A stretch of DNA of 64,000 nt from Trichoderma breve (GCF_028502605.1 NC_079236.1:2914001-2978000), one strand, 5' to 3'. Shown: positions 1 to 9,095, counted from the first letter of the stretch. Numbers and translations are program-made. Notes: a model not told the origin generated them from the letters alone.

Positions 1-218
1 GGACATTTGATAACCGGCCGGCGTCTTTTTTCTTCTTGTCCTGTCCTGTCCTTTCCATCGCCCCTCGCAAACTTGAGCAATTGGCTTGTCCGGTCTCGCC
101 TCCTCCACGCTCGCGAAGAGGCAAAATATAAGACGGCAATAAAGAACAACAAAACAGACATACCGATCCAAGCAAGGAAACCCAACGCTTGCGCTCCGAT
201 GATGCGCCGAAGGAGACC
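1..218. other. 5' leader and promoter of the Pho80-type cyclin gene
   Basis: Upstream sequence with pyrimidine-rich stretches and an AATATAAGACGGC segment near 125. Open frames here lack a plausible start and stop just after the cyclin ATG. I see no separate gene. Confidence 0.5.
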
Positions 219-1442
219 ATGTTGAAGACATCCCCCATTCTCTCCCCCTCCAGCGCCTCTCCCTCCAGCTTCCGAAATGCCTCGAGATCCTCTCAAGATT
301 CTGGCTCCTCTCATCCCTCGCAAGTGCCAGCTATAAGCCCCAAGCCGGCGTATCTGCGCCGGCGCCTCTCGTCGCAGTCGGTGGCAGTTTCAGTCTCGGC
401 CTCGTCGTCGGCCCTGTCTCCTGGCCACTCTCGCCATACCGATGCTTCGAACAGCGATCTTCGATCTCCCTCTCGGGCTTCCTCGTCCTCGTCCCCGTCC
501 CCCTCAGCGCTGCCTACGACGACGACCACTAAGGTGATCGTGACGACGACGACCAACATGGGCCTCAACGACGATTCGCATACCAGCAGGCCTTCGCCCG
601 CCCAGGCTCAGCTCTACAATGCCCTGTCACCGAACAAGCGTCGACTCACCACTGCTTCAGTCACTCCGGAAGCTTCTTCGACGCCCCCGGCAGTGGCTTC
701 GAGCTCCTCCGCCGCCCCTCAGGCCCCTCCGCCGACCGCTTCTCCCCAGACTTCGAAACGAGCCAGGCCCGAAGAACGACCTCCCATTATCTTGCCCCAG
801 AAATACGAATTCTGTCCAGTAGAGCACCTGGTCGAGCTGATCGCACACATGTTGGGAGAGTTGATTGCCACCAATGACGCCATTCGCATATCAAGCGGTG
901 GTCTGACGCGGTTTCACTCTAGGTAAGCTTGCATGCCTCACTCTTTTAGGGGTCTTCTTATTCGTCCGTGCGTGTCTAACTCGGTATTCACCTGCAGAAC
1001 CCCCCCTGGCATCTCGGTCAGAGACTATCTCCATCGCCTTGCTCGACATGCCACCCTCACACCACCCCTCCTTCTGGCAATGGTCTATTATATTGACCGA
1101 CTCTGCGCCATGTACCAAGAATTCACCATAAACACACTCACCGTCCACCGATTCCTCATTACCGCTGCCACGGTTGCCGCCAAGGGCCTGTCCGACTCCT
1201 TTTGGAACAATACCACCTACGCACGGGTCGGCGGAGTGCGTGTGGCTGAGCTGAGGCTCCTCGAGCTCGAGTTTCTCTACAGAGTCGACTGGAGAATTGT
1301 GCCGAACCCGGAAATCCTTGTGGCTTACTATCAAGGTCTTGTGCAGAGAGCCCCCGGGTACGAGCTCGAATCAGATGGGTCGACCGAGAACGAGGACGAT
1401 GAGATTGACGACGACGATAATGAGGAAGATGTTGCGCAGTAG
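219..1442 (+). CDS. PHO80-like cyclin (Pho85-type CDK regulatory subunit), 382 aa
   Basis: Two exons, 219-922 and 998-1442, joined in phase across a 75-nt intron (donor GTAAGC, acceptor CTGCAG). The ATG at 219 is the first in frame; the open frame upstream has only non-ATG starts. Residues 1 to about 195 are Ser/Pro/Thr-rich and disordered. A PHO80-type cyclin fold follows: a helix around PVEHLVELIAHMLGELI, then SVRDYLHRLARHATLTPPLLLAMVYYIDRL, the FTINTLTVHRFLITAATVAAKGL helix, the FWNNTTYARVGGV block and the final LLELEFLYRVDWRI helix. The C-terminus is a very acidic tail. In the family these proteins bind a Pho85-type kinase. The best-known filamentous relative is Neurospora PREG, a negative regulator of phosphate starvation genes. 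The fold assignment is strong; orthology to PREG rather than another Pcl-type cyclin is inference. Confidence 0.85.
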
Positions 1443-2118
1443 TAGGCACTGAAGGGGCCGTTGGACGGAGACTTCCTACGCCACCCCCTCAAGAGCCAGG
1501 CCGATGCTGAGAGGCGGCCTCTTACATCAATGATACCCATCTTTTACTCCCACAGCACCTTTTCTTCGTGTTGGCATATTCTTCTTTTCGTCAGCCGTCA
1601 TCTCATATTGGTCTTTTTTTGCCTAATACCAAGCATCTCAGATCGCCATCTCCCTACTACTACATGCTTGTCTTGCAGGTCAACCGCCCCCTGGAAAGCA
1701 ATCTGCTGCTCTATTTATCATACGTTTTGCTCGCATACTCACGCGCACTCGGATACATCATTCGGATCATGGAAGGGGGAAAACATTGGGGAGAGGGGGC
1801 ACCTGGCGTTATTTCTTATAGGTCTCGCGAACGGAGTATGATTGTTTTTTTTTTCGGCATTTCCTTTGTTACACTTTGCATATGTTGGATAGGAGGGCGG
1901 GCTGGCTTGGTGGATTTAGGATGAGGATAATGCATGCTCATGTATATAAATGAATCAAATATTTAGGTTACCATCTGACCTTGTGCTCGATACAAGCAAT
2001 ACTGGACTGTGACTCTGCACCAACTCGCAAGAAGCTTTGATATATGTAATCATAATAAAAGAGTGTTTATTCAGCGGCTATGAAGTCAGATACTAAAGCC
2101 TTGGTTATGTTAACACAT
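1443..2118. other. Intergenic: cyclin 3' region and edge of the accessory region
   Basis: The 3' flank of the cyclin gene, turning AT-rich after about 1900. The stretch around 1965-2060 (CTCGATACAAGCAATACTGG and following) resembles 4300-4400, suggesting that the duplicated units of the accessory region begin here. Several overlapping short frames are not convincing genes. Confidence 0.5.
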
Positions 2119-2331
2119 CTCATCTGTACATGGGCAAGATGGGTCCATATATACCAAGACCTGCTCTTAGGCTATTGTTATTTACATATAGTAAAAGCCC
2201 TGTCTTGGCAGTTCCAATAGCTATCTGTAACATAATATATATAGTATATATAAAAAGGCTTCTATTAAATAGCATTATCCTGAGAGTAGGTCCTGTTGTA
2301 CATGGGCCCATCCTGCCCATGTACAGATGGG
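2119..2331. mobile_element. MITE-like foldback element, 213 bp
   Basis: The two ends are inverted copies of each other for about 50 bp. The left arm starts CTCATCTGTACATGGGCAAG; the reverse complement of the right arm starts CCCATCTGTACATGGGCAGG. Similarity continues through ACCTRCTCTYAGG. The core is very AT-rich. The element is flanked by the 6-bp direct repeat ACACAT at 2113-2118 and 2332-2337, which looks like a target-site duplication. It has no transposase coding capacity. Near-mirror-image open frames on both strands come from the inverted repeats and are not genes. The transposon superfamily cannot be assigned from the ends alone. Confidence 0.7.
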
Positions 2332-2839
2332 ACACATCGACACATCCAGGGCCTTAGGATTTGACTTCTAGGCTGCTTCAATTAGCAACTACTACTATTT
2401 CTCTAAACTACTTACCTAGGACTTTAGTAACAGGTCAAATCCACATAGAACATGACGGACCTTAGTATTCTGAAATGGGGAAACGATCATTTGTAGAGGG
2501 TGGCTGTAGCATTTTGAACTCGTTGAGGAGCAAGCTCATAAAATGAGTAAGTCTCGTTGATGTCTGTTTTTCTAGAGAGAGACAAGGGTTGCGTGTCGAA
2601 CGGGAGAGGCGAACTTGCCAATAAGTTTCAGAAGACTATGGGATGAAGGCAGGCTTTTCGAGTCGAATTGATCGTGTAATACGTAGCGTGTTCTTTATTG
2701 TCGACGTAAACTAGCGTTATCTTCGGAATGAACTTGAAAGTAGCAATGCTGGGAAGCACTCTAATACCCAAGTGTGAGAGGGAAGAGTAGGGAGCACATT
2801 AGAACAGGCACCCGAGCATTTTACAGTCAAAATATCTGG
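2332..2839. other. Intergenic remnant of the first duplicated unit
   Basis: No gene. The segment 2487-2515 (GATCATTTGTAG...GGTGGCTGTAGCATTTTGAACT) resembles the exon 3 acceptor region of the family C gene near 4930. The part from about 2545 onward resembles 5465 onward (GTTGATGTCTGTTTTT against GTTGACGTCTGTTCTT). The intervening family C gene body is missing, so this looks like a deleted copy. Confidence 0.5.
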
Positions 2840-3150
2840 AGGCTACACAGATTAATCACGAGTCAACACGCCGTTCAGTGCTGCCTAAAGCTGTCGCCAA
2901 GTTTTTTGTTGTAAAACTGGTACCCGTGATACAAGGTTTCACGGTCTTTGTTCATGCCCCTCCCTGAGATGTAAGTTGCCTAGAGAATTCACAAATCAGC
3001 ACGCCTTTGAACGTCACCTGCAGCATTTCTTTGCCACTGTGTTATTTTTGGTGCAGAACTGCAACATTTTCTTTGTTCAGAAAGTGTCCTGGGCTTGGAA
3101 TCGATGACACAAGACCTCAAGGTTCTCATAGACCATCCCTTTGTTCACGC
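2840..3150 (+). repeat. Promoter-proximal repeat array upstream of P1 (two units)
   Basis: Two diverged units anchored at about 2863 (CAACACGCCGTT) and about 3000 (CACGCCTTTGAACGTCAC), each running into a CTGCAGCATTTCTTTG-like and a TCAAGGTTCTCAT-like part. The same unit lies upstream of P2 (three copies) and P3 (one to two). The last copy sits about 430 bp before the P1 start codon. Confidence 0.65.
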
Positions 3151-3206
3151 ACCCCATGTTATATGTGTTCATTGTCTTGTGTTCATTACTCGCTCCTGAA
3201 TTACTG

Positions 3207-3214
3207 TATATAAA
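3207..3214 (+). promoter_or_regulatory. TATA box of P1
   Basis: TATATAAA about 215 bp before the P1 ATG. Equivalent boxes occur before P2 (6300) and P3 (7800) at 230-257 bp from their ATGs, in otherwise diverged sequence. Confidence 0.45.
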
Positions 3215-3429
3215 TTCCACTTCCTCCCAGTTTGTTTCTTGAAAGACCTTGACAACTTCCCCAACAAACTCTCATTACCCAGAGTTGTCCACGACACGAC
3301 GATTGTTGTGCTATAAGACATATTTATAAGGAGCACAAGTCTAGCAATCTTTGCACTGAAGAAAACTCTCTGAAAGTCAAACAACCTAAGAGAGACGGTC
3401 GATCAACTTTGAAACGTTGAGTGCCCAGC

Positions 3430-3927
3430 ATGGAGCATGAACCAAGTGCCCAAGGCGCTACGACCAGCGACAACCGACTTCACTCAACTAGGTCTGCGGG
3501 TGAATATCTCGTGTGTTCCCACGGAAGCGCAATTATGTTCCACGTGGCCACTTCTTTAGCCAATTCTGAGCCCACTGAGCAAACCAAAAAGTATTCACAT
3601 GAATTTATGGGCGGCGTAACTGACTACGAAACCTGGCTTATATTCGCGTGCGTATTCGACTTGATGTACTGGAATACAATCGGTCACCTTTTCAGACAAC
3701 CCCGATGGGCGGACCAATATTTGCCTGCAGTCGTATGGTCAACAGCCATCGCTGTTTTCCTGTGGGCAAATTTCATTGAAGGGGACCTCATTAAGATCCT
3801 TCAGAGTTTTCATTTCGTCATCATTGTTTGCGCTTCAATCTGTTTCGTTATTGATAAATGTATAAACTACCTAACATCCAGGTGGCCTTCGTCAACTTTT
3901 AGACGAGCACCGAAACTGCATGTATAG
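3430..3927 (+). CDS. Family P small multi-pass membrane protein, copy P1 (165 aa)
   Basis: The start is ATG 3430 (MEHEPSAQGATTSDN), which aligns with the starts of P2 (MEHKLSTQDATASND) and P3 (MEHKPSLQDATPTND). Three to four hydrophobic segments are visible: WLIFACVFDLMYW, YLPAVVWSTAIAVFLWANFI and FHFVIIVCASICFVID, with a weaker one near residue 35. The block LFRQPRWADQYLP matches LFSQPRWKSQFLP in P4 and LFSRPKWRDKYLS in P5. No intron is needed. It has no known domain that I recognise and no signal peptide. It is probably an integral membrane protein of unknown role. Unlike the other copies it has no intact family C partner upstream, only a remnant near 2.5 kb. Confidence 0.6.
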   Translation: MEHEPSAQGATTSDNRLHSTRSAGEYLVCSHGSAIMFHVATSLANSEPTEQTKKYSHEFMGGVTDYETWLIFACVFDLMYWNTIGHLFRQPRWADQYLPAVVWSTAIAVFLWANFIEGDLIKILQSFHFVIIVCASICFVIDKCINYLTSRWPSSTFRRAPKLHV

Positions 3928-4680
3928 GTATGTCTTTTGCTCATCGTTTAAGTACCATTACTTTCGTCTTGGAATCATTAACCAACTCAACAGGCGCACT
4001 GAGACGTGGCAGAGATAATGCAGATTGCAGCTCAGTTCTTAAGGGGGTCTTTCACAAATGCTAGTGGAATATGGCATTTGTTCATTTCGAGACGAAGAAT
4101 TTGACAATCAAACACCAATAGCAGGGTTATGAACGCGTCGGGTGAGAAGAAGGGAAGTACTACTGGATCCGTAACTACAGCTTCAATTTTAATGTCATAT
4201 TGGTGCTTTTGCAAGTCATCTCAAAGTTGCAATTCAATGCTGTTTATATCGAGCACAAGGTTTAAAGAGACGAAACTTGCCGCAAACTTATTCAAAATAA
4301 CCAGGTGAGTCAATTACCATCTATTTAAGCCATGTGATCGATACAAACAACATTGAATTGTAACTATGAAATAGTTTGCAAAAGCACTAATATTACCATA
4401 ACAAAGGAGCGTGTATCTAGCATCTCAATTGGATGCGTGTATTCTGAAATTCCCATCTTTAACCGGTGCCTGTCTCAATCTAGCCGGCAAACCCATGTTA
4501 ACTTACTATAGTTTCCAAATACAAAATGACTCTTCCTCCTCGCCTGCCTGTATCTGTCTTTGCGAATATCAGTCTGAGCTACCGGTGAGGTGACTCTAGC
4601 TATTCGAGCCAGCCATGATAGCGCGGACTGGCTTTGATCCGACTCTTTGGTTTCGCTGTCTTCTACGCGGAATCAAGTTA
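3928..4680. other. Intergenic between P1 and family C copy C1
   Basis: AT-rich, no convincing gene. The segment 3945-4010 (ACTTTCGTCTTGGAATCATTAACC) resembles sequence after P2 near 7105-7165. The segment 4290-4400 resembles 1965-2060. Both are consistent with boundaries of duplicated units. A short imperfect inverted repeat (GAGCCAG ... CTGGCTT) lies at about 4605-4636. Confidence 0.45.
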
Positions 4681-5242
4681 CTAATATTCCAGGCCTGTGA
4701 TGTGTTCAAGATTCTCAAGTTTTACATACCACCTATACATAGGCAAGATGTGCATATCAGCCCTTATACCGGCGGAGACTTGCGTTCGAAGGTGATGGAA
4801 TATTATTTCCGAAAACCAGAGCGCGCCGGAGGCAAATAACGGAATAGAATAAGCGTGTTTCTCAAGTGGCAGCAGTTGCATTATATACCCGGAACAAATG
4901 ATCATAATAACTGAGAAGGATGCCCGTACAGGGCCACTGTAGTATTTTGAAATAGAAGTTAAGCAGAGCTAATAATTTCTTTGCAGTGTAGGGAATGGGG
5001 CAGCTCACCACACGAGATGGCTGTATGGGCGGTAAAGGAGAAGAATGCCAGTGAGGCCCCAAAAGATCATCGATCTTGAAGCAAAGGCCAGTCAGAATAT
5101 TGCGTAACGGATAACAGGCTGAGATAAATGAACTGTACCCCGTTGTCACCGTTGGGCCCCACGAGTGATATTCTTGTTGTAACCCTAAGAACAGTATCGA
5201 GGGGATAGTCAAAAGGTGCGGCAGAAGAAGCAAGGACCACAT
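4681..5242 (-). CDS. Family C small membrane protein, copy C1 (141 aa)
   Basis: Modelled with three exons on the minus strand: 5242-5139, 5074-5009 and 4936-4681, total 426 nt. Donors are GTACAG and GTGAGC; acceptors are TTCAAG and CTACAG. The middle exon is exactly 66 nt and both phases match copies C3 and C4. The protein starts MWSLLLLPHLLTIPSILF. It carries the family features LGLQQEYHSWGPTVTTG (compare LLPGSQQHHFSWAPAVTFG in C3) and MIFWGLTGILLLY (compare LLSWGLSGISLMF). The third exon is hydrophobic at first (SVIMIICSGYIMQLLPL) but diverged from the other copies. The C-terminal tail around HILPMYRW resembles a MITE terminal repeat in this window. It is divergent to P2, 1.3 kb away. Function unknown. 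Confidence 0.5.
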
Positions 5243-5759
5243 TATTGTGTAGCGAAGTTATACTATCAGAATTAGAGCTTGTATTATCGCGAGGATGAAC
5301 GCTACGTGGTGTGGATTCACTAGAAACTGTTAGGCGGAAGGAGACGTAGTATTTCTCGACCCGCTGAGGACTACATGACAAAGAAGTTAGAAAGATGCTC
5401 TTTCAGGAGTTCGCAATGAAGAAGATGTATAGCTTAATCAATGGGTTGTTGGTCTCATTGGAACAGTGAGTCCTGTTGACGTCTGTTCTTTCATGGGGAG
5501 ACAGTGCTGCGCACTGAATGCAATGAACGAACTTGCCAACAGGTTCAAGGTATACAATTACGAAAGGCGTTTCAAATTGATCAAATTGATCTCGATATAC
5601 GGTATCTCGATATACGGTTCATTCTCTTTCTTTTGGAGCAGACTGCTTTCTTCCCCAGGGTGAACTCAATAACTGCTGCCGGAATCTCGCTGTCACGGAA
5701 GTGTAAGGAGCAAGAGTAGGGGGGCTTTAGAATAGGCATTTTAAGCAGTTTTTAACCAA
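5243..5759. other. Intergenic 5' half of the C1/P2 divergent region
   Basis: No gene seen. It contains small direct repeats at about 5570-5625 (CAAATTGAT twice; CTCGATATACGGT twice). The part from 5465 to 5760 aligns with 2545-2840 upstream of P1, showing that the two regions are duplicates. Confidence 0.45.
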
Positions 5760-6260
5760 GAAATTGGAGGTAACACAGGGAAACTACGAATCAACACGGC
5801 GTTGAGTGTTGCCTGCAGCATTTCTTTGAGAATCGAATTCGTTGGTTGCAGAATTGCAGCAATTTCTTTGTTGTCAAATTTCCAGGACTTGGCATCGCTT
5901 AGCAAGGCTCCAGGGTCTTTATTCCGGCCTTGAGGCGTAGGTTGCACAGAGGAGTTAACGAATCAACACGCCTTTGAATGCCGCTTGTAACAGTTCTGTG
6001 GCTGAGTTCCTTTGTTGCAAAAAGCTGCAGCATTTTCTTTGTGGCAAAATCTCCTGGCCTGAAAATCTGCCACATCAGGCTTCCATGTCTTTGTCCAGGC
6101 CTCGAGACACAGGTTTCACAGAGGCTAACGAATCAACAACGCCTTTGAAAGTCACATGCAGCATTTCTTTGTAGTGAGATCTCCAGGACTCGTCACCAGT
6201 CACACAAGCCCTCAAGGTTCTCATGTACCATCCCTTTGTCCGCGCAACGATTCTGCCTAG
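5760..6260 (+). repeat. Promoter-proximal repeat array upstream of P2 (three units of about 170 bp)
   Basis: Unit anchors AATCAACACGCCTTTGAA lie at about 5789, 5961 and 6131, a 170-bp period. Each unit continues through a GCAGCATTTCTTTG-like box, a TCCAGGAC or TCCTGGCC box and a CCAGGTCTTTGT-like box. The last unit, with ACTCGTCACCAGTCACACAAGCC, is about 400 bp before the P2 ATG and is nearly the same as the unit before P3. It is not coding in any consistent frame. Confidence 0.75.
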
Positions 6261-6299
6261 GTCTCTAGTCTCTATCCAACTACTCACGACTGAACTCCC

Positions 6300-6306
6300 A
6301 TATAAG
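6300..6306 (+). promoter_or_regulatory. TATA-like box of P2
   Basis: ATATAAG about 230 bp before the P2 start, followed by a conserved CTTGATGC stretch. P3 has ATATAAAATTGATGC at the same relative position. Confidence 0.4.
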
Positions 6307-6529
6307 CTTGATGCCTCTCTTCTTCTTTCTTAACAGGAAGTTGGCAGCTCTTCTGAACAACTCGCGTTACCCAGAGCTCAACTTGCTCACAGAACAACGC
6401 TTATTCTGCTATTAAGGCAAATTTATGAATAGCACTATTTCAGCAACTTCTGTCGACTCACAGCTGGTGAACAAAAAGACAAAATCTAGACGTCGGCTGA
6501 CGTGAGAAAGACAGGTTTGAACGCCCAAG

Positions 6530-7057
6530 ATGGAGCACAAACTAAGTACGCAAGATGCTACAGCTAGCAACGACCGATTTCGCTCGGTTAGAACTACATG
6601 TTATTATCTCGCAGCTGGATGTCTTTCTACGACTGCATTCTGCATGACCATTTCTCAGCTTACTGAGCAAGCCGTAGATGCATATTCTTGGAAGGCATAT
6701 CGCGATTATATGCCAGTGCGTCTATATTCATTCATCGAAGGCCTAGATGATTACGAAGTATACTTTTTACTGTCGCTGGCTACGCTTTGGCTCTGCTTGC
6801 TATGTTTAAGAGAACTTCTTGGAGAAACTCGATGCCATCCCCGATATTCATTTGCAATAGCAGTCGCAACAGTTATCACATTCTTCACTCTTGCCTTGTC
6901 GACGGACTTCATTCAGGGCGATCCCATCAAATTCTGTCAATTCTTTCTAATCATTATCAATGCTTATACTTTCATCGGTCACATCGTTGACATACACCTA
7001 AATTGGCACCCAAGGAGGGCGGTTAAAGAGGGTTTGTTGGCTTCTGATAAGTATTGA
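6530..7057 (+). CDS. Family P small multi-pass membrane protein, copy P2 (175 aa)
   Basis: Single-exon frame from ATG 6530. The N-terminus MEHKLSTQDATASNDRFRS is shared with P1 and P3. Four hydrophobic segments are clear: YLAAGCLSTTAFCMTIS, YFLLSLATLWLCLLCL, FAIAVATVITFFTLAL and FCQFFLIIINAYTFIGHIV. The short loop between the last two (FIQGDPIKF) corresponds to FIEGDLIKI in P1 and RDPATVF in P4 and P5. The segment WKAYRDYMPVR before the second hydrophobic stretch corresponds to WKIYP and WRIYP in the spliced copies. No recognised domain. It is paired head-to-head with C1. The length equals the spliced product of P4, which supports it as a full-length member. Confidence 0.65.
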   Translation: MEHKLSTQDATASNDRFRSVRTTCYYLAAGCLSTTAFCMTISQLTEQAVDAYSWKAYRDYMPVRLYSFIEGLDDYEVYFLLSLATLWLCLLCLRELLGETRCHPRYSFAIAVATVITFFTLALSTDFIQGDPIKFCQFFLIIINAYTFIGHIVDIHLNWHPRRAVKEGLLASDKY

Positions 7058-7324
7058 ATATGCCTCAATAGGATGTCTGGACCTGGAACATTTGATCATC
7101 AGTCAATACCGTTTCTTTCGTCCTTGGTTAGAGTCTGCTATCATCAACATAACTGAATAGGCTCGCTCAAGCATGGCTAAGATGGTAACCATAGTTGCAA
7201 GCTATTATTTTTCACGTCATCCATTACTATACTTAGCTCCGAAATTGTGAATGCCAGATCGTCCGTCGATATAAATAAAAGAAGTGATCATAAATTAAAT
7301 TATCTTTTTTCCGTTTACATTATT
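7058..7324. other. Intergenic after P2
   Basis: AT-rich and non-coding. The start of the segment resembles the 3' flank of P1, marking the end of a duplicated unit. Confidence 0.4.
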
Positions 7325-7535
7325 GGTTGTACAGCAAGTGGAAGTCCAGTCAGTCCCCAGGACAGCAGGATTCTATCCTGAGATAAGCATAGTGTGCCAC
7401 AAGAGAGTTATGGAATCACGTACCCAAAGATCATCATTGGGGCCCAGGAGAATAGATGCTGCTGGCTCCCTGGTAGAAGGACCAGTACCGAGAGACACAT
7501 GTTGGCTTAAAACATCCATCTCCACATTCTTTCTT
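7325..7535 (-). pseudogene. Broken family C copy, C2
   Basis: On the minus strand the family frame reads MCLSVLVLLPGSQQHLFSWAP, then MMIFG, then a GTACGT donor. About 50 nt later an acceptor GGATAG leads into ILLSWGLTGLPL. Both blocks match exons 1 and 2 of C3 and C4. Just upstream, the codon corresponding to the conserved CAA (Gln of WLLQAN) is TAA, a C-to-T change, so the normal start is cut off. Similarity is lost after exon 2 and there is no exon 3. It lies in front of P3 exactly as the intact C genes lie in front of their P partners. Confidence 0.65.
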
Positions 7536-7800
7536 GGCGGCAGAATCCCCTGGCCTGAACGTCGGCCACATAAGGCCTCCAGGTCTTTGTTCAGGCCATG
7601 AGACATACTTAGGTTGTACAGGCTGAACGAATTAACACGCCTTTGAAAGTCACATGCAGCATTTTCTTTTTTGAGGCGAAATCTCCAGGACTCGTCACCG
7701 GTCATACCTAAGCCTTCAAGGTTCTCATGAACCATCTCTTTGTTCGCGTAACGATTTCACACACGTCTCTAGTTTTTAACTGCCCACGGCTGGATTATCA
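7536..7800 (+). repeat. Promoter-proximal repeat upstream of P3
   Basis: One full and one partial unit, with AATTAACACGCCTTTGAAAG at about 7629, GCAGCATTTTCTTTT, CTCCAGGACTCGTCACCGGTCA and CTTCAAGGTTCTCATG. The order and spacing to the start codon (about 430 bp) match P1 and P2. Confidence 0.65.
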
Positions 7801-7807
7801 TATAAAA
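7800..7807 (+). promoter_or_regulatory. TATA box of P3
   Basis: ATATAAAA about 257 bp before the P3 ATG, in the position conserved with P1 and P2. Confidence 0.4.
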
Positions 7808-8056
7808 TTGATGCGGCACCCCTCGCCCCCATTTCCCCTCCTCCTGTTCCTCTTTTAACCGAAATCGACAGCTTTTCTAGGCAAATTAACGTTACTCGAG
7901 CTCAACCTGTTTACAGAACAGCGTATGTTATGTTATAGACCAAATTTAATCATAGCACAATTCTAACAGCTTCTGCTAACTTACAGCCGGTGAACAGAAG
8001 ATTATCCAGACGTCTGTCGACCTAAGAAAGGCGGTTGTCCGATTAAACGTTCTAAG

Positions 8057-8362
8057 ATGGAGCATAAACCCAGTCTGCAAGATGCTACACCCACTAACGA
8101 CGAACTTCACCCGATGAGAAATATCTTTCGGCATCTTCTAGGTTCGTCCTGTATTGCGGCTGTGGTATACATGGTTATTTCTCATGTCGTTGAGCAAGCC
8201 CCCAAAACATATCATTGGAAGATCATTCTCGACTACATACCAGTGCTTCCACACTCATTCATGGACGTCCTAAGTGATCAAAAGATATACAATATATTGT
8301 TGTCAGTAATGACAGTGGTATACGGGCTGTGCATGGGACGGGTTTTTGATCCGCCTCGATAG
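8057..8362 (+). pseudogene. Family P membrane protein copy P3, truncated by a stop (101 aa)
   Basis: ATG 8057 gives MEHKPSLQDATPTNDELHPMR and follows P2 through the first two hydrophobic parts (IAAVVYMVISHVV; NILLSVMTVVYGLCM). It then stops at GRVFDPPR followed by TAG. In P1, P4 and P5 the equivalent position reads QPRW, QPRW or RPKW, so the conserved Trp codon TGG has become TAG, a G-to-A change. After the stop similarity fades and purine-rich low-complexity sequence begins. The product would lack the last two membrane segments. It is probably a pseudogene, though a shortened functional form cannot be excluded. Confidence 0.6.
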
Positions 8363-8399
8363 AGTGGTTGATGTTCACTTCTATTCACAGTCACAACAA

Positions 8400-8640
8400 A
8401 CGTGTTTAAAGAAAAGTGGGAGGAAGGGAGGAAGGAGAGAATGAAGTCGGGGGAGACTGAGAGAGGGGGATGTAGAGGCGACGTAGAGGTATAGGTATGG
8501 GCGAAGGAGCGAGATAGTTTGAGAGATGGTCGACTAAAGAGAGTTATGAAGTAGTAAAGGAAGAGATAAACCAAAAAGGAGGGTTACTAAGAGGTTGGCA
8601 GGGGGGAGGCCAGGTGTAGAGTTCGAGACAGGCATAGGAA
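8400..8640. other. Purine-rich low-complexity stretch
   Basis: Plus strand dominated by A and G (GGAAGGGAGGAAGGAGAGAA and similar). No gene; it replaces the lost 3' half of P3. Confidence 0.5.
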
Positions 8641-8705
8641 AGGGTAGAATGAAAGGGTAGAATGAAAGGGTAGAATGAAAGGGTAGAATGAAAGGGTAGA
8701 ATGAA
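8641..8705. repeat. 13-bp minisatellite, five perfect copies
   Basis: AGGGTAGAATGAA is repeated five times without a mismatch. Perfect identity points to recent expansion or ongoing slippage. Confidence 0.9.
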
Positions 8706-8736
8706 AGAGACAATATTTTCCCCGGCATCTTTTTTT

Positions 8737-9095
8737 CTATATGAATCCCAGCATGTACTGGTATGGCCCCGCGTTAGACAATCCTCTTGCAAGTTCTGGG
8801 GATTGGAACGTCTCACTACATGTAGCATCGGTGATGTTGGGCCTTTTAAATGTGTCCGAGATATATACGTATCCATGAAAAAAGTTGGCAAATGATTTCC
8901 AGTAGATCCATCGGCAAACATCTAGATTGGTGTCTATAAAAGTGATGACCAAAAGGCAAACGAAAGCTAATGACACTCGGAGAGACATTCGGAGACACGC
9001 CAGCATTGCATTGACTTCAAAATAACCAGGTAGACGATACACAGAACGAGCAAAGCATCGATTCGATTGAGGCTTTAATACGTCAGAGGGACAAC
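8737..9095 (-). other. Open reading region downstream of C3, hydrophobic
   Basis: A minus-strand frame ending at 8737 encodes a strongly hydrophobic stretch (LRVSLAFVCLLVITFI) followed by WIYWKSFANFFHGYVYISD. It has no ATG at a sensible position; the same frame is open without a stop back to the exon 3 acceptor of C3 at 9300 (188 codons). It could be an alternative 3' part of C3 read in the other frame, or chance. I do not recognise it. Confidence 0.2.

Noticed and set aside
1461..1924. ORFs of 118-126 codons after the cyclin gene
   Set aside because: They lie in the 3' flank, overlap each other and show no similarity.
2120..2357. Near-mirror 71- and 75-codon ORFs on both strands
   Set aside because: They arise from the inverted repeats of the MITE-like element.
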